Part shown: positions 1 to 8,186 of the stretch, one piece after another | How positions within the stretch are numbered: the stretch's first letter is position 1 | Layout of the letters: every line of letters begins with the position of its first letter | The notes under the pieces: generated by a model | What the model saw: the letters and a program-made list of their open reading frames with translations, nothing else | The model's database searches: none | Told to the model about the DNA's origin: nothing | Program-made: the position numbers and the translations under genes | From: Streptomyces sp. NBC_00443 | Lineage (GTDB): Bacteria > Actinomycetota > Actinomycetes > Streptomycetales > Streptomycetaceae | NCBI RefSeq assembly: GCF_036014175.1 | Contig: NZ_CP107917.1 | Location: 3,906,001-3,970,000, forward strand | Reading direction: 5' to 3' | DNA length: 64,000 nt

Positions 1-1148
1 TTGGCCGTACGGATGCCGCCGATGGCGCCGGCCTGCGCGGCGGCCGCGGCGGAGGGCTTCGCGTCAGGGGCGCGGGAGGTGTCGTCCGGGTCGCCGCCCG
101 ACGTGGCGACGAGGATCCCCGCCGTGACCGCGGCCGCCACGGCCAGTGCCCCCGCCGAGATCGCCAAGGGGCGCCGCCGACGCCGTACGGCACGCGGCAG
201 CCGGAGCGTGAGGGAGGCGAGGGGCAGGGTGTGCGCGGTGTCGTCGGCCTGCAGCTTGCCCTGGACGTCGGGCGGGGGCGGGGCGGCCCGGGTCAGCAGG
301 CGGTGTGCCGCGGCGGCGCCGGGGCGGCGCCGGGGGTCCAGCTCCAGCAGCGCGGCCAGCGGGGCGGTGAGCGGGCCGGCCCGTTCGGCTGGTTCGAGGT
401 GTCCCTCGATGGCCCGGGCGACGTAGGCCATCGGGTGCTCGGCCACGCCGTACGGCGACTGCCCCTCGACCGCCGCGAAGACGCTGGCGCCGAGGGAGAA
501 CACGTCGGCCTTCTCGTCCGCCGGCCGCCCCTTGGCCAACTCGGGTGCGAGGTACTTGGGCTTGCCCCGTACTCCACCCGTGGTGACCGTGTGCGTCTGC
601 GTGACGTCGCTCCACAGGGCTCGGGCGATGCCGAAGTCGGTCAGCCGGGCGACCCCGTCCTCGGTGACCAGGATGTTCTCCGGCGTGACATCGCCGTGCA
701 CGACGCCCATGGCGTGCGACTTCGCCAGCGCGGCAGCGATCTGGGAGCCGACGGCCCCGGCGTCCTCGGGCGGGAGCGGGCCGTTGTCGGCCACGATCTG
801 GGCGAGGCTGCGGGAGGGGACGTACTCCATGACGATCCAGCAGGTGGCCTCGGCACCGGCACCTTCGCCCGCGGCCTCCTGCGCCTTCGCCTCCTCGTCC
901 GTCTCCTCCACGAAGTCGAAGACCGGCACGATGTTCGGATGGTGCAGCCGTGCGGCGTACTGCGCCTCCTTCCGGAGCCTTCTGGCGGCCTGCTCGTCGT
1001 CCGGGCGGGCGCACTTGACCGCGACGATCCGCTTCAGCGTCTCGTCCCAGGCCTGCCAGACGACACCCATCCCGCCTCTGCCGATGGGTTCACGGAGGAG
1101 GTAGCGGCCTGCGACCTCATGTCCGGCTTTCAACGTCAACACGGTCAC
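1..1148 (-). CDS. Receptor-type Ser/Thr protein kinase (partial, C-terminus outside window)
   Basis: Hanks-type protein kinase, read on the minus strand from GTG at 1148 and still open at base 1, so at least 382 residues. The glycine loop GRGGMGVV is at residues 23-30, the ATP lysine is in VAVKCA (Lys45), the catalytic loop reads HGDVTPEN (151-158) and the Mg-binding DFG is at 171-173. A basic RRRR stop-transfer and one hydrophobic helix (about 320-345) follow, so the rest would lie outside the membrane. The usual HRD arginine is glycine (HGD), making this a non-RD kinase; the Asp base is kept, so it may still be active. Substrate unknown. Start chosen because translation begins just before the kinase fold. 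Confidence 0.85.
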   Translation of the reverse strand, partial: MTVLTLKAGHEVAGRYLLREPIGRGGMGVVWQAWDETLKRIVAVKCARPDDEQAARRLRKEAQYAARLHHPNIVPVFDFVEETDEEAKAQEAAGEGAGAEATCWIVMEYVPSRSLAQIVADNGPLPPEDAGAVGSQIAAALAKSHAMGVVHGDVTPENILVTEDGVARLTDFGIARALWSDVTQTHTVTTGGVRGKPKYLAPELAKGRPADEKADVFSLGASVFAAVEGQSPYGVAEHPMAYVARAIEGHLEPAERAGPLTAPLAALLELDPRRRPGAAAAHRLLTRAAPPPPDVQGKLQADDTAHTLPLASLTLRLPRAVRRRRRPLAISAGALAVAAAVTAGILVATSGGDPDDTSRAPDAKPSAAAAAQAGAIGGIRTA

Positions 1149-1244
1149 GGAGTGTACGGAGCGGTGGTCCAACAGTGACTGTTTTCACGGGACTTCATGC
1201 GGACGAGCACAGGACCCTTCCAAGGCGTCGCCCTCCGGCTCGGC

Positions 1245-2533
1245 TCACCTCGTGCCGACCGTCCGCAGCACCGTCACCGCCAACGTCCGCGCCGCCTGGA
1301 CCACTTCGGCGAGCGACACCCGCTCCCGCTCACTGTGCGCCACCCGGATGTCCCCCGGCCCGAACTGCAACGTCGGGATCCCCGCCCCGGCGTACAGCCG
1401 CAGATCGCTCCCGTACGGCGCCCCGCACTCCCGCAGCCCCGCGGCTCCCCCGGCGTCGGCGTGGGCGCCCCGGATCACCTCCGGCAACGGATGCCCCTCC
1501 GGCAGCCGCCCGCTGCCGAACTGTCCGCCCGGCCAGGTCACGGTCGCCGGGTGCGCGCGCAGCCAGGGGCATCGGCGCAGGCCTGCGCCACGCACCGCTC
1601 GAACGCGGCCCGTGCCTGCGCCGGGTCCTCCCCCAGCCGTACCCCCAACCGCCCCTCCGCGACCAGCAGATCGGGCACGCTGCTCGCCCAGTCGCCGGCG
1701 CGCAGGGTCCCCACCGACAGGGCGTAGGGGATCGGGTGCTCGGCCATCAGGGGATGTGCGTCCCGGTTGCGCTCGGTCTCCAGCCGGGCCAGCGCCCGGT
1801 GCAGCGGCAGATACGCGTCGACCGCGCTCACGCCCTGGTCCCGCGCGCTGCCGTGGGCCGCCTTGCCGGGCACCGCGATACGGAAGGTCAGGGCGCCGGC
1901 GTTGGCGGTGACGAGGGCGCCGCCCGTCGGCTCGGCGATGACGCAGACGTCGCCCCGGTGGCCGCGCCGCAGCGTGCCGAACGCGCCGAGCCCGCCGTCC
2001 TCCTCGCCCACGACGAAGTGCACGCCGACCCGCCCGCGCAGCCGCACCCCGGCGGCCCGTATCGCCGCGAGCGCGGCGAGGTGCGCCACCAGGCCGGCCT
2101 TCATGTCGCAGGCGCCCCGGCCGTGGACGACGTCCCCGACCACCCACGGCACGAACGGATCGCCGGCCCAGGCGTCCAGGTCGCCCGGCGGTACGACGTC
2201 CACGTGGCCCTGGAGGACGAAGGCCGGCCCGTCGCCGCCGTCCTCCGTCACCCCGACAAGGCCGCAGGCCTCCTCGCGTTCGGTCTCCGCCCCCGGAAAG
2301 CCGGGGTCCGCGCGCAGCGCGTCCAGGTCCATGGACCACAGGTCGACATCAAGGCCGAGCCGCTCCAGCCGCCCCGCCAGCAGATGCTGAAGCTCCGACT
2401 CGGCCGCGCTTCCGGTCACGCTGGGCACGGAGATCAGCTCCAGCAGCGTCCGCCCGATCCCGGCCTCGTCGATCTCCGCCAGTACGGCGCTCTCCACGTC
2501 GCTCAGCACGATGACGTTCCTCCCCTCGGCCAC
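1245..2533 (-). pseudogene. M20-family metallopeptidase (ArgE/DapE/ACY1 type) with a frameshift
   Basis: Amidohydrolase/deacylase of the M20 family, GTG start at 2533. The first frame (2533 to 1538) holds the metal ligands: GHVDVVPPGD (His110, Asp112), the bridging Asp in GRGACDMKAG (143) and the catalytic Glu in VVGEEDGG (177-178). It then terminates early after ACADAPGCARTRRP. The expected C-terminus, ending ...FGPGDIRVAHSERE with the final His ligand, continues in the next frame down to the stop at 1245. The frames join at a run of four G (plus strand 1566-1569); one extra base restores ACADAPWLRAHP. This is a single-base deletion, either real or a sequencing error. If real, the product lacks the dimerisation-distal metal ligand and is probably inactive. 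Confidence 0.8.
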
Positions 2534-2580
2534 CGGGCGCGACGCACGCCCCGCCCGAACAGATAGTGGCCCGCCCGCCC

Positions 2581-4002
2581 TCAGCCGGAACCGCCCACCG
2601 TGAACCCGATCGCGGTCCCGCCCCCGTCCCGCCGGAAGGCGAACGGCGCTCCGCCGTGCGACAGCGCCACCTCCCGCACGATCGACAGCCCCAGCCCGGA
2701 CCCCGGCCGCGATCGTGCGTCGGCGGCCCGGTAGAAGCGGTCGAACACCCGGATCAGGTCGTCCTCGGCGATACCGGGCCCCCGGTCGAGGACCTCGACG
2801 CGCACCGTCCCGGGCCGGGCGGGACCGGCGACGTTGATCTCGATCGGCGCGGTCCCCTCGCGGTCGAACTTCGCCGCGTTCTCGACCAGGTTGGTCACCG
2901 CGCGCTGAAGCATCGCCGGCCGCCCCCGTGTCGTCGTCTCCCCGCTCGCGCGGACCACGATCCGCCGTCCCGTACGCCGCCGGGCGAGTCCGGCGACGTC
3001 CTCGGCGATGTCGGCGAGGTCCACCCGCTGGTCCGGCTCGGCGTCAGACTGCCCGGCCGCCAGGTCGACCAACTCGTTGACCAGATCGGTCAGTTCGCGT
3101 GCCTCCTGGCCCAGGTCCGCGACCAGCTCGTCCCGGGTGTCGGGAGGCAGTTCGTCGATGCGCCGCAGCAGGGAGATGTTCGTACGCAGTGAGGTGAGCG
3201 GGGTGCGCAGTTCGTGGCCCGCATCCTGCACCAGCCGCCGCTGGTCCTCCTCCGACTGGGCGAGGCGCCCCAGCATGCGGTCGAAGGCGCGGCCCAGCCG
3301 GCCGACCTCGTCGTATCCGGCGACCGGCACCTGGATGCCGAGCCGCCGGGTGCGGGCGACGTCCTCGGCGGCGGAGGTGAGGACGACCAGGCGGCGCGTG
3401 ATACGCCGGGCCAGCCACCAGCCGAACAGCCCCGCGAGCGTCACCACCGCGGCCATCAGCAGCAGGGTCCGCTGCTGGAGCGCCCGCAGCAGGTCCTCGG
3501 TGTCGCTGAACTCCTGGGCGATCTGCACCGCGCCCCGCCCGCCGCCGAGCGCGACGGTCGCGACGCGGTAGACGTCGCTGCCGACGTCGACGTCCTTGTG
3601 CTGGACCATCCGCCCGGCCGTCCCGTCGGCCGCGATCAGCCGGTCGGCGGACGTGACCGGCAGTCCCGGGCGCCCCGGGTCGACGACGGCCCCGTCCGGG
3701 CCCAGCACCTGCACATCGGTACGGGCGGGCCGTACGAGATCGTGGCCCGGCGCGGAGGAGGAGAAGTCGTCCGGGGTCATCGGCCGCTGCCGGACCTCGC
3801 CCCGCAGGTCCTGCACGACCTCGTCGAACACGGACTCCTGGTCGACCCGCACCAGCCGGGCGGCGGCGGTGTACGACAGCAGCCCGACCAGGACGGTGAC
3901 CACGGCGGTCACCGCGGCGAAGGACAGGGCGAAGGTGGTGCCCAGTCCTGTGCTGCGTCGTGCCGTCAGCAGCCTCCCGAGCCGACGCCGGGCCGCGCCC
4001 AC
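2581..4002 (-). CDS. Two-component sensor histidine kinase
   Basis: Membrane sensor kinase of 473 residues. TM1 lies at about 22-46, an extracytoplasmic sensor region at 47-178, TM2 at about 179-198, HAMP to about 252, then the dimerisation/phosphoacceptor motif HELRTPLT (His263) and the HATPase domain with NLVENAAKF (N box, about 371-379), DRGPGIAE (G1) and GSGLGLSIV (G2). Architecture resembles MprB/BaeS-type kinases. The GTG start at 4002 directly abuts the stop of the upstream response regulator gene (4003-4005), so the two are translationally linked and form one operon. The stimulus cannot be told from the sequence. Confidence 0.9.
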   Translation of the reverse strand: MGAARRRLGRLLTARRSTGLGTTFALSFAAVTAVVTVLVGLLSYTAAARLVRVDQESVFDEVVQDLRGEVRQRPMTPDDFSSSAPGHDLVRPARTDVQVLGPDGAVVDPGRPGLPVTSADRLIAADGTAGRMVQHKDVDVGSDVYRVATVALGGGRGAVQIAQEFSDTEDLLRALQQRTLLLMAAVVTLAGLFGWWLARRITRRLVVLTSAAEDVARTRRLGIQVPVAGYDEVGRLGRAFDRMLGRLAQSEEDQRRLVQDAGHELRTPLTSLRTNISLLRRIDELPPDTRDELVADLGQEARELTDLVNELVDLAAGQSDAEPDQRVDLADIAEDVAGLARRRTGRRIVVRASGETTTRGRPAMLQRAVTNLVENAAKFDREGTAPIEINVAGPARPGTVRVEVLDRGPGIAEDDLIRVFDRFYRAADARSRPGSGLGLSIVREVALSHGGAPFAFRRDGGGTAIGFTVGGSG

Positions 4003-4728
4003 TCAGTCCTCCCGCAGCACGTAACCCACCCCGCGCACCGTGTGGATCAGCTGCGGCGCGCCCGGCTCGTCGAGCTTGCGGCGCAGGTAGCCGACGTAGA
4101 CGGCGAGGTTCTTGGAGCCGGGGCCGAAGTCGTAGCCCCAGATGCGGTCGTAGATGGTGGAGTGGTCGAGGACGATGCCGGCGTTGCGGACCAGCAGCTC
4201 AAGGAGCTCGAACTCGGTCCGTGTCAGCTCCAGCTCCCGCCCGCCCCGCCATGCCCGCCGCGCCTGCGGGTCCATCCGCAGCCCGGCCGCCTCGATCAGC
4301 CGGCCGGAGGGCTCGGGGGTCTGCGGCTGCTTCGGTACGTCGACGGGGGCGCCGTTCGCCTCGCTGGTGCGGCGCAGCAGGGCGCGCAGCCGGGCGAAGA
4401 CCTCCTCGACGTCGAAGGGCTTCACGACGTAGTCGTCGGCGCCCGCGTCCAGGCCGGCGATGCGGTCCTGGGTCTCCACGAGCGCCGTCAACATCAGGAT
4501 CGGGGTGCGGTCGCCCTCGGCGCGCAGCACCCGGCAGACCTGGAGGCCGTCGATGCCGGGCATCATCACGTCCAGCACCAGCACGTCCGGCGGCGTGCGG
4601 TGGGCCTGCGCCAGCGCCTCGACGCCGTCGGCGACCGCGGTGACCTGGTAGCCCTCCAGGGTCAGCGCGCGCTCCAGGGCGTGGCGGATGGCGCGGTCGT
4701 CTTCGGCGAGGAGAACAGTCTGGGACAC
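4003..4728 (-). CDS. OmpR-family response regulator
   Basis: DNA-binding response regulator, 241 residues from GTG at 4728 (VSQTVLLAEDD). The open frame extends 48 codons further upstream, but that part is encoded by a dispersed repeat and does not match the receiver family, so it was excluded. Receiver domain: acidic pair EDD at 9-11, phosphoacceptor Asp53 in LVLDVMMPG, conserved Lys in YVVKPF (about 103). C-terminal winged helix of OmpR/PhoB type ends ...LIHTVRGVGYVLRED. It is the cognate partner of the histidine kinase immediately downstream, with no intergenic space. Target genes are not evident. Confidence 0.92.
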   Translation of the reverse strand: MSQTVLLAEDDRAIRHALERALTLEGYQVTAVADGVEALAQAHRTPPDVLVLDVMMPGIDGLQVCRVLRAEGDRTPILMLTALVETQDRIAGLDAGADDYVVKPFDVEEVFARLRALLRRTSEANGAPVDVPKQPQTPEPSGRLIEAAGLRMDPQARRAWRGGRELELTRTEFELLELLVRNAGIVLDHSTIYDRIWGYDFGPGSKNLAVYVGYLRRKLDEPGAPQLIHTVRGVGYVLRED

Positions 4729-4821
4729 GGGTTCAGTGTGCCAAGGCCTCCGGCGGTCCGGCCGTGTGAGCGAGCTTACGATCACCCTTCTTACTGGGAT
4801 CTCACCCTCGCCTGGCCGCCC

Positions 4822-4887
4822 TGGAGGCTCCGCCCCCAGACCCCCGTTCGGCCTGAACGGCCTCGTCCTCAAACGCCGGACGGGCTG
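4822..4887 (-). repeat. Dispersed intergenic repeat, copy 1
   Basis: Minus-strand copy of a repeat that recurs at 31141-31319, 38232-38284 and 44901-45061. Its 26-base core (4848-4873) is identical to the cores at 31189-31214 and 44950-44975. It starts with AGCCCGTCCGG and runs through GAGGACGAGGCCGTTCAGG into a G-rich segment. The copy overlaps the last codons and the TGA of the FMN reductase gene. Confidence 0.8.
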
Positions 4888-5474
4888 TGCAGTGAGGCCA
4901 ACTGCTCGGCGAAGGGCACCACCGTGAGGTTGTCCGCGGCGGCCGTCCTGACTCCCGACAGGCCCTGCATCAACCCCGCAAGCTCGCCCGCCGCCCGCTC
5001 GATCCGGCCGTTCAGCCCCTCGGCGCCCCAGTCCTCCGAGGCGGCGTAGACGCCGGTCGGCACGACCACGGCCCTCAGATGGGCGAAGAGCGGACGCAGG
5101 GCGTGCTCCAGGACCAGGGAGTGCCGGGCCGTGCCGCCGGTGGCCGCGATCAGCACCGGCAGGCCCGTCAGCGCGTCCTTGTCGATCACGTCGAAGAAGG
5201 ACTTGAACAGGCCGCTGTACGAGGCCGAGAACACCGGCGTGACGACGATCAGCCCGTCCGCCGAGGTCACCGCGTCGATCGCGGCGGCCAGTTTGCGGCC
5301 CGGGAAGCCGTTGGTGAAGTTGTGCGCGATCTCCACCGCGAGGTCGCGCAGCTCCACGACCTCCACGTCCACCGGGTCGGCGGCCTGCCGGACCGTCGCC
5401 ACCGCCAGCCGGTCGCCCAGGAGCCGCGTGGAGGACGGGACGCTCAGCCCCGCGGACACGACGACGAGCTTCAT
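4869..5474 (-). CDS. FMN reductase, CE1759-type partner of the LLM monooxygenase
   Basis: Flavodoxin-like NAD(P)H:FMN reductase of 201 residues, expected to supply reduced FMN. The N-terminal strand MKLVVVSAGLSVPSSTRLL carries the phosphate-binding loop, and TPVFSASYSGLFKSFFD (about 79-96) is the typical flavin-site segment. ATG at 5474 overlaps the stop of the upstream LLM gene by four bases, so the two proteins are translationally coupled and probably form a two-component flavin-dependent oxygenase, as in the CE1758/CE1759 family pairs. The last residues (LHSPSGV) and the stop codon are encoded by a dispersed repeat, so the native C-terminus may have been replaced. Confidence 0.88.
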   Translation of the reverse strand: MKLVVVSAGLSVPSSTRLLGDRLAVATVRQAADPVDVEVVELRDLAVEIAHNFTNGFPGRKLAAAIDAVTSADGLIVVTPVFSASYSGLFKSFFDVIDKDALTGLPVLIAATGGTARHSLVLEHALRPLFAHLRAVVVPTGVYAASEDWGAEGLNGRIERAAGELAGLMQGLSGVRTAAADNLTVVPFAEQLASLHSPSGV

Positions 5475-6565
5475 GCGACGGTCACCTCTTCCGAACCCCT
5501 CTTCGCCAGCAGGGAGGCGTGCGTCGGCGCCTCCGGCACCTCGGCCGGCCGCCCGGCCGCGAACTCCTTGCGCAGCACCGGCACGACCTCCTCGCCGAGC
5601 AGGTCGAGCTGCTCCAGGACGGTCTTCAGCGGCAGCCCGGCGTGGTCCATCAGGAACAGCTGGCGCTGGTAGTCACCGGCGTACTCCCGGAAGCCGAGCG
5701 TCTTCTCGATGACCTGCTGCGGGGAGCCGACCGTCAGCGGCGTCTGGTCCGTGAAATCCTCCAGTGACGGGCCGTGCCCGTACACCGGCGCGACGTCGAA
5801 GTACGGCCGGAACTCACGGATCGCGTCCTGCGAGTTCTTCCGCATGAAGACCTGCCCGCCCAGCCCCACGATCGCCTGCTCGGGGGTGCCGTGCCCGTAG
5901 TGGGCGTACCGGGTCCGGTACAGCTCGACCATCTGCTTGGTGTGGTCGGCCGGCCAGAAGATGTTGTTGTGGAAGAAGCCGTCGCCGTAGTACGCGGCCT
6001 GCTCGGCGATCTCCGGCGAGCGGATCGAGCCGTGCCAGACGAACGGCGCCACGCCGTCCAGCGGCCGGGGCGTGGACGTGAAGCCCTGGAGTGGCGTACG
6101 GAACTTGCCCTCCCAGTTCACGACGTCCTCGCGCCACAGCCGGTGCAGCAGGGCGTAGTTCTCGATGGCGAGGTTGATGCCCTGACGGATGTCCTGGCCG
6201 AACCAGGGGTACACCGGGCCGGTGTTGCCGCGGCCCATCATCAGGTCCACCCGGCCGTCGGCCAGGTGCTGGAGCATCGCGAAGTCCTCGGCGATTTTCA
6301 CCGGGTCGTTGGTGGTGATGAGGGTGGTGGAGGTGGAGAGGACCAGCCGCTCCGTCTGTGCCGCGATGTAGCCGAGCATCGTCGTCGGCGACGACGGCAC
6401 GAACGGCGGGTTGTGGTGCTCGCCGGTCGCGAAGACATCGAGCCCGACCTCCTCGGCCTTCAGCGCGATGGCGACCATGGCCTTGATGCGGTCGCGCTCG
6501 GTCGGCGTACGGCCCGTGGTGGGGTCCGGCGTGACATCGCCGACGCTGAAGATCCCGAACTGCAT
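5471..6565 (-). CDS. LLM-class flavin-dependent oxidoreductase, CE1758 family
   Basis: Bacterial-luciferase-like TIM-barrel monooxygenase of 364 residues. It opens MQFGIFSVGDVTPDP and contains the family segments GEHHNPPFVPSSP (about 47-59), LVLSTSTTLITTNDPVKIAEDFA and DLMMGRGNTGPVYPWFGQD. It would use FMNH2 delivered by the downstream reductase, whose start overlaps this stop. The substrate is unknown. Upstream, a GGAGGA ribosome site sits at 6575-6580 and a TATAGT -10-like box at 6598-6603 (minus strand), within an unusually AT-rich stretch. The gene pair is therefore likely transcribed from its own promoter. Confidence 0.9.
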   Translation of the reverse strand: MQFGIFSVGDVTPDPTTGRTPTERDRIKAMVAIALKAEEVGLDVFATGEHHNPPFVPSSPTTMLGYIAAQTERLVLSTSTTLITTNDPVKIAEDFAMLQHLADGRVDLMMGRGNTGPVYPWFGQDIRQGINLAIENYALLHRLWREDVVNWEGKFRTPLQGFTSTPRPLDGVAPFVWHGSIRSPEIAEQAAYYGDGFFHNNIFWPADHTKQMVELYRTRYAHYGHGTPEQAIVGLGGQVFMRKNSQDAIREFRPYFDVAPVYGHGPSLEDFTDQTPLTVGSPQQVIEKTLGFREYAGDYQRQLFLMDHAGLPLKTVLEQLDLLGEEVVPVLRKEFAAGRPAEVPEAPTHASLLAKRGSEEVTVA

Positions 6566-6574
6566 GGTCGCTCA

Positions 6575-6606
6575 TCCTCCAGATTGTTTACGGTTCAACT
6601 ATAACC
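6575..6606 (-). promoter_or_regulatory. Promoter and ribosome site of the LLM/FMN reductase operon
   Basis: AT-rich island in a GC-rich background. On the minus strand GGTT-N7-AACC (inverted half sites) spans the -10-like TATAGT (6598-6603), followed by GGAGGA (6575-6580) ten bases before the ATG. The inverted half sites could bind a repressor. Inferred from sequence only. Confidence 0.4.
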
Positions 6607-6676
6607 GGAGAACGGTGACCGGCCGGGCACTATTCCCGACCCGCCGGAAACCAGTGCCCGTGCGGATCCCCACAGG

Positions 6677-7273
6677 TCACGACGATCGCCAGTACGGCTC
6701 CCTCCCCGTCCGCGCCAGCAGCCGCTCGAACGCCGACGCGCCCTCGACCACCGGCACCGGCTCCCCGAACACCCCCATCTTCCTGGCCGTCGGTGCCAGC
6801 TCGTCCACCACGCCGGCCAGCTCCGCCACGACCGCCTCGTCGGCGGCCGGGCAGTCCTGGCCCGTGGCCCGCGCCAGGTCCCACATGTGCACGGTGAGAT
6901 CGAGCAGCGCCATCGAGCCGACCAGCCGCGCGGGCATGTTCATCCCGCCGGTCCTGCCTTCCTCGGCACCGGGCGCGGACCAGGCCGCCACCAGCCGGTC
7001 CGCCTCGTCCACGAGCCGCTCCCGCCACTCGGGGCCATCGGCGACCCGGTCAGGGGTCTCGGCGAAGTCCGACGCCTCCTTCACGGCCAGCCTCTGGAAC
7101 TGCACGATCACCTGGAAGAGGTGATTGACCAGCGCCCTCACGTCGTACTCGACGCAGGGTGTGGGAGCGGCGAGCGCCGTGTCGGGAATGCCCCGCACCA
7201 CCGGAACCGCCCGTTCCCGCGCCATGGCCAGCAGCTCACCGATGCCGTACGTCCTCACACTGTTCGTGTCCAT
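6677..7273 (-). CDS. TIGR03086-like / DinB-superfamily metal-binding protein
   Basis: Protein of 198 residues related to the mycothiol-dependent maleylpyruvate isomerase-like / TIGR03086 group. Seen: an N-terminal helix with TALAAPTPCVEYDVRALVNHLF, the usual 'conditions/duration' core with a metal-ligand His, and LLDLTVHMWDLARATG (about 125-140) carrying the second His motif. ATG at 7273 was preferred over an open upstream extension of 68 codons, because that extension overlaps the divergent AraC gene and has no family similarity. Streptomyces carry many paralogues; some use mycothiol, but function here is unassigned. Confidence 0.75.
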   Translation of the reverse strand: MDTNSVRTYGIGELLAMARERAVPVVRGIPDTALAAPTPCVEYDVRALVNHLFQVIVQFQRLAVKEASDFAETPDRVADGPEWRERLVDEADRLVAAWSAPGAEEGRTGGMNMPARLVGSMALLDLTVHMWDLARATGQDCPAADEAVVAELAGVVDELAPTARKMGVFGEPVPVVEGASAFERLLARTGREPYWRSS

Positions 7274-7352
7274 GCCCCCGACCGTAGGGAAGCCGCCCCC
7301 GCCCTTCTTGAAGAAACGCGACGCCCGCGCAACCGCGACGTACGATCCGGCC

Positions 7353-8186
7353 ATGGAGGCACCCCGCCACGACACCCGCGGGATCGTCGACCCGTCCGCG
7401 CTGCTGAACCGCGTCCGGTTCCGCCGCCACGAGCCCGCCGAGCCGCTGCGCCGGCACGTCGAGTGGTACTGGCTCATCGACTGGGACCTGCCCGCGCCCT
7501 ACGCCTCCCACATCGTCCCGCACCCGGCCGTGAACCTCACCTTCCAGTGGGGCGAGGACGAGGGGCCGCCGTATGCCGAGGTCACCGGCATCGCCCTCGG
7601 CCTGTACACCCGGAAGCTGTCCGGCCGGGGCGGGGTCTGCGGGGTGAAGTTCCGGCCCGGCGGTTTCCGGCCCTACGCCCCCGAGGCGCCGGTGTCCCGG
7701 TGGACGGGCCGCGCGCTGCCCGCCCGGGAGGTGTTCGCGCAGGCCACGGGCGACTCCGCCCACGCGATCGTCGCCCCCGCCGACGACGCCGCCCGCGTGG
7801 CCGCCCTCGACGCCTTCCTGCTCGCCCTGCCCTGCGCCCCGGACCCGCAGGCCGACCTCGCCATCGACCTCGTCCGGCGCATCCGCGCCGACCGCACGGT
7901 GTGCCGCGTCGGCGACTTCGCCCGGGAGCAGGGGCTGTCGGTGCGGGCACTGCAGCGCCTGTTCTCGGCATACGTCGGCGTCAGCCCGAAGTGGGTCCTG
8001 CTGCGCTACCGCATCCACGAGGCCCTGGACCTCGCCGGCACCCGCAACGATGTCGACTGGGCCACCCTCGCAGGCGAACTCGGCTACGCCGACCAGGCCC
8101 ACCTCGTACGGGACTTCACGGCGACGGTGGGGGTGCCGCCCACGGCGTACGCGGCGGAGGCCCGGTCCGGCGGCACCGGCGATTAG
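7353..8186 (+). CDS. AraC-family transcriptional regulator
   Basis: Regulator of 277 residues, ATG at 7353. The N-terminal part (MEAPRHDTRGIVDPSALL...RRHVEWYWLIDWDL) resembles the DUF6597 sensor half found in Streptomyces AraC proteins. The C-terminal half has the two helix-turn-helix units: RVGDFAREQGLSVRALQRLF and DWATLAGELGYADQAHLVRDF. It is divergent from the 6677-7273 gene, with 79 bases between starts, so it may control that gene or itself. Its stop overlaps the stop of the convergent oxidoreductase by four bases. Effector unknown. Confidence 0.88.
   Translation: MEAPRHDTRGIVDPSALLNRVRFRRHEPAEPLRRHVEWYWLIDWDLPAPYASHIVPHPAVNLTFQWGEDEGPPYAEVTGIALGLYTRKLSGRGGVCGVKFRPGGFRPYAPEAPVSRWTGRALPAREVFAQATGDSAHAIVAPADDAARVAALDAFLLALPCAPDPQADLAIDLVRRIRADRTVCRVGDFAREQGLSVRALQRLFSAYVGVSPKWVLLRYRIHEALDLAGTRNDVDWATLAGELGYADQAHLVRDFTATVGVPPTAYAAEARSGGTGD

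Noticed and set aside
1..1178. Open frames on the plus strand over the kinase gene
   Set aside because: They are Arg/Ala/Pro-rich shadows of the kinase; the minus-strand frame carries all kinase motifs.
1566..1569. Programmed ribosomal frameshift in the M20 gene
   Set aside because: No slippery heptamer or downstream pseudoknot is seen; a missing base in a short G run explains it more simply.
4729..4872. Longer N-terminus for the response regulator
   Set aside because: The 48 extra codons are encoded in the dispersed repeat and precede the conserved receiver start VSQTVLLAEDD.
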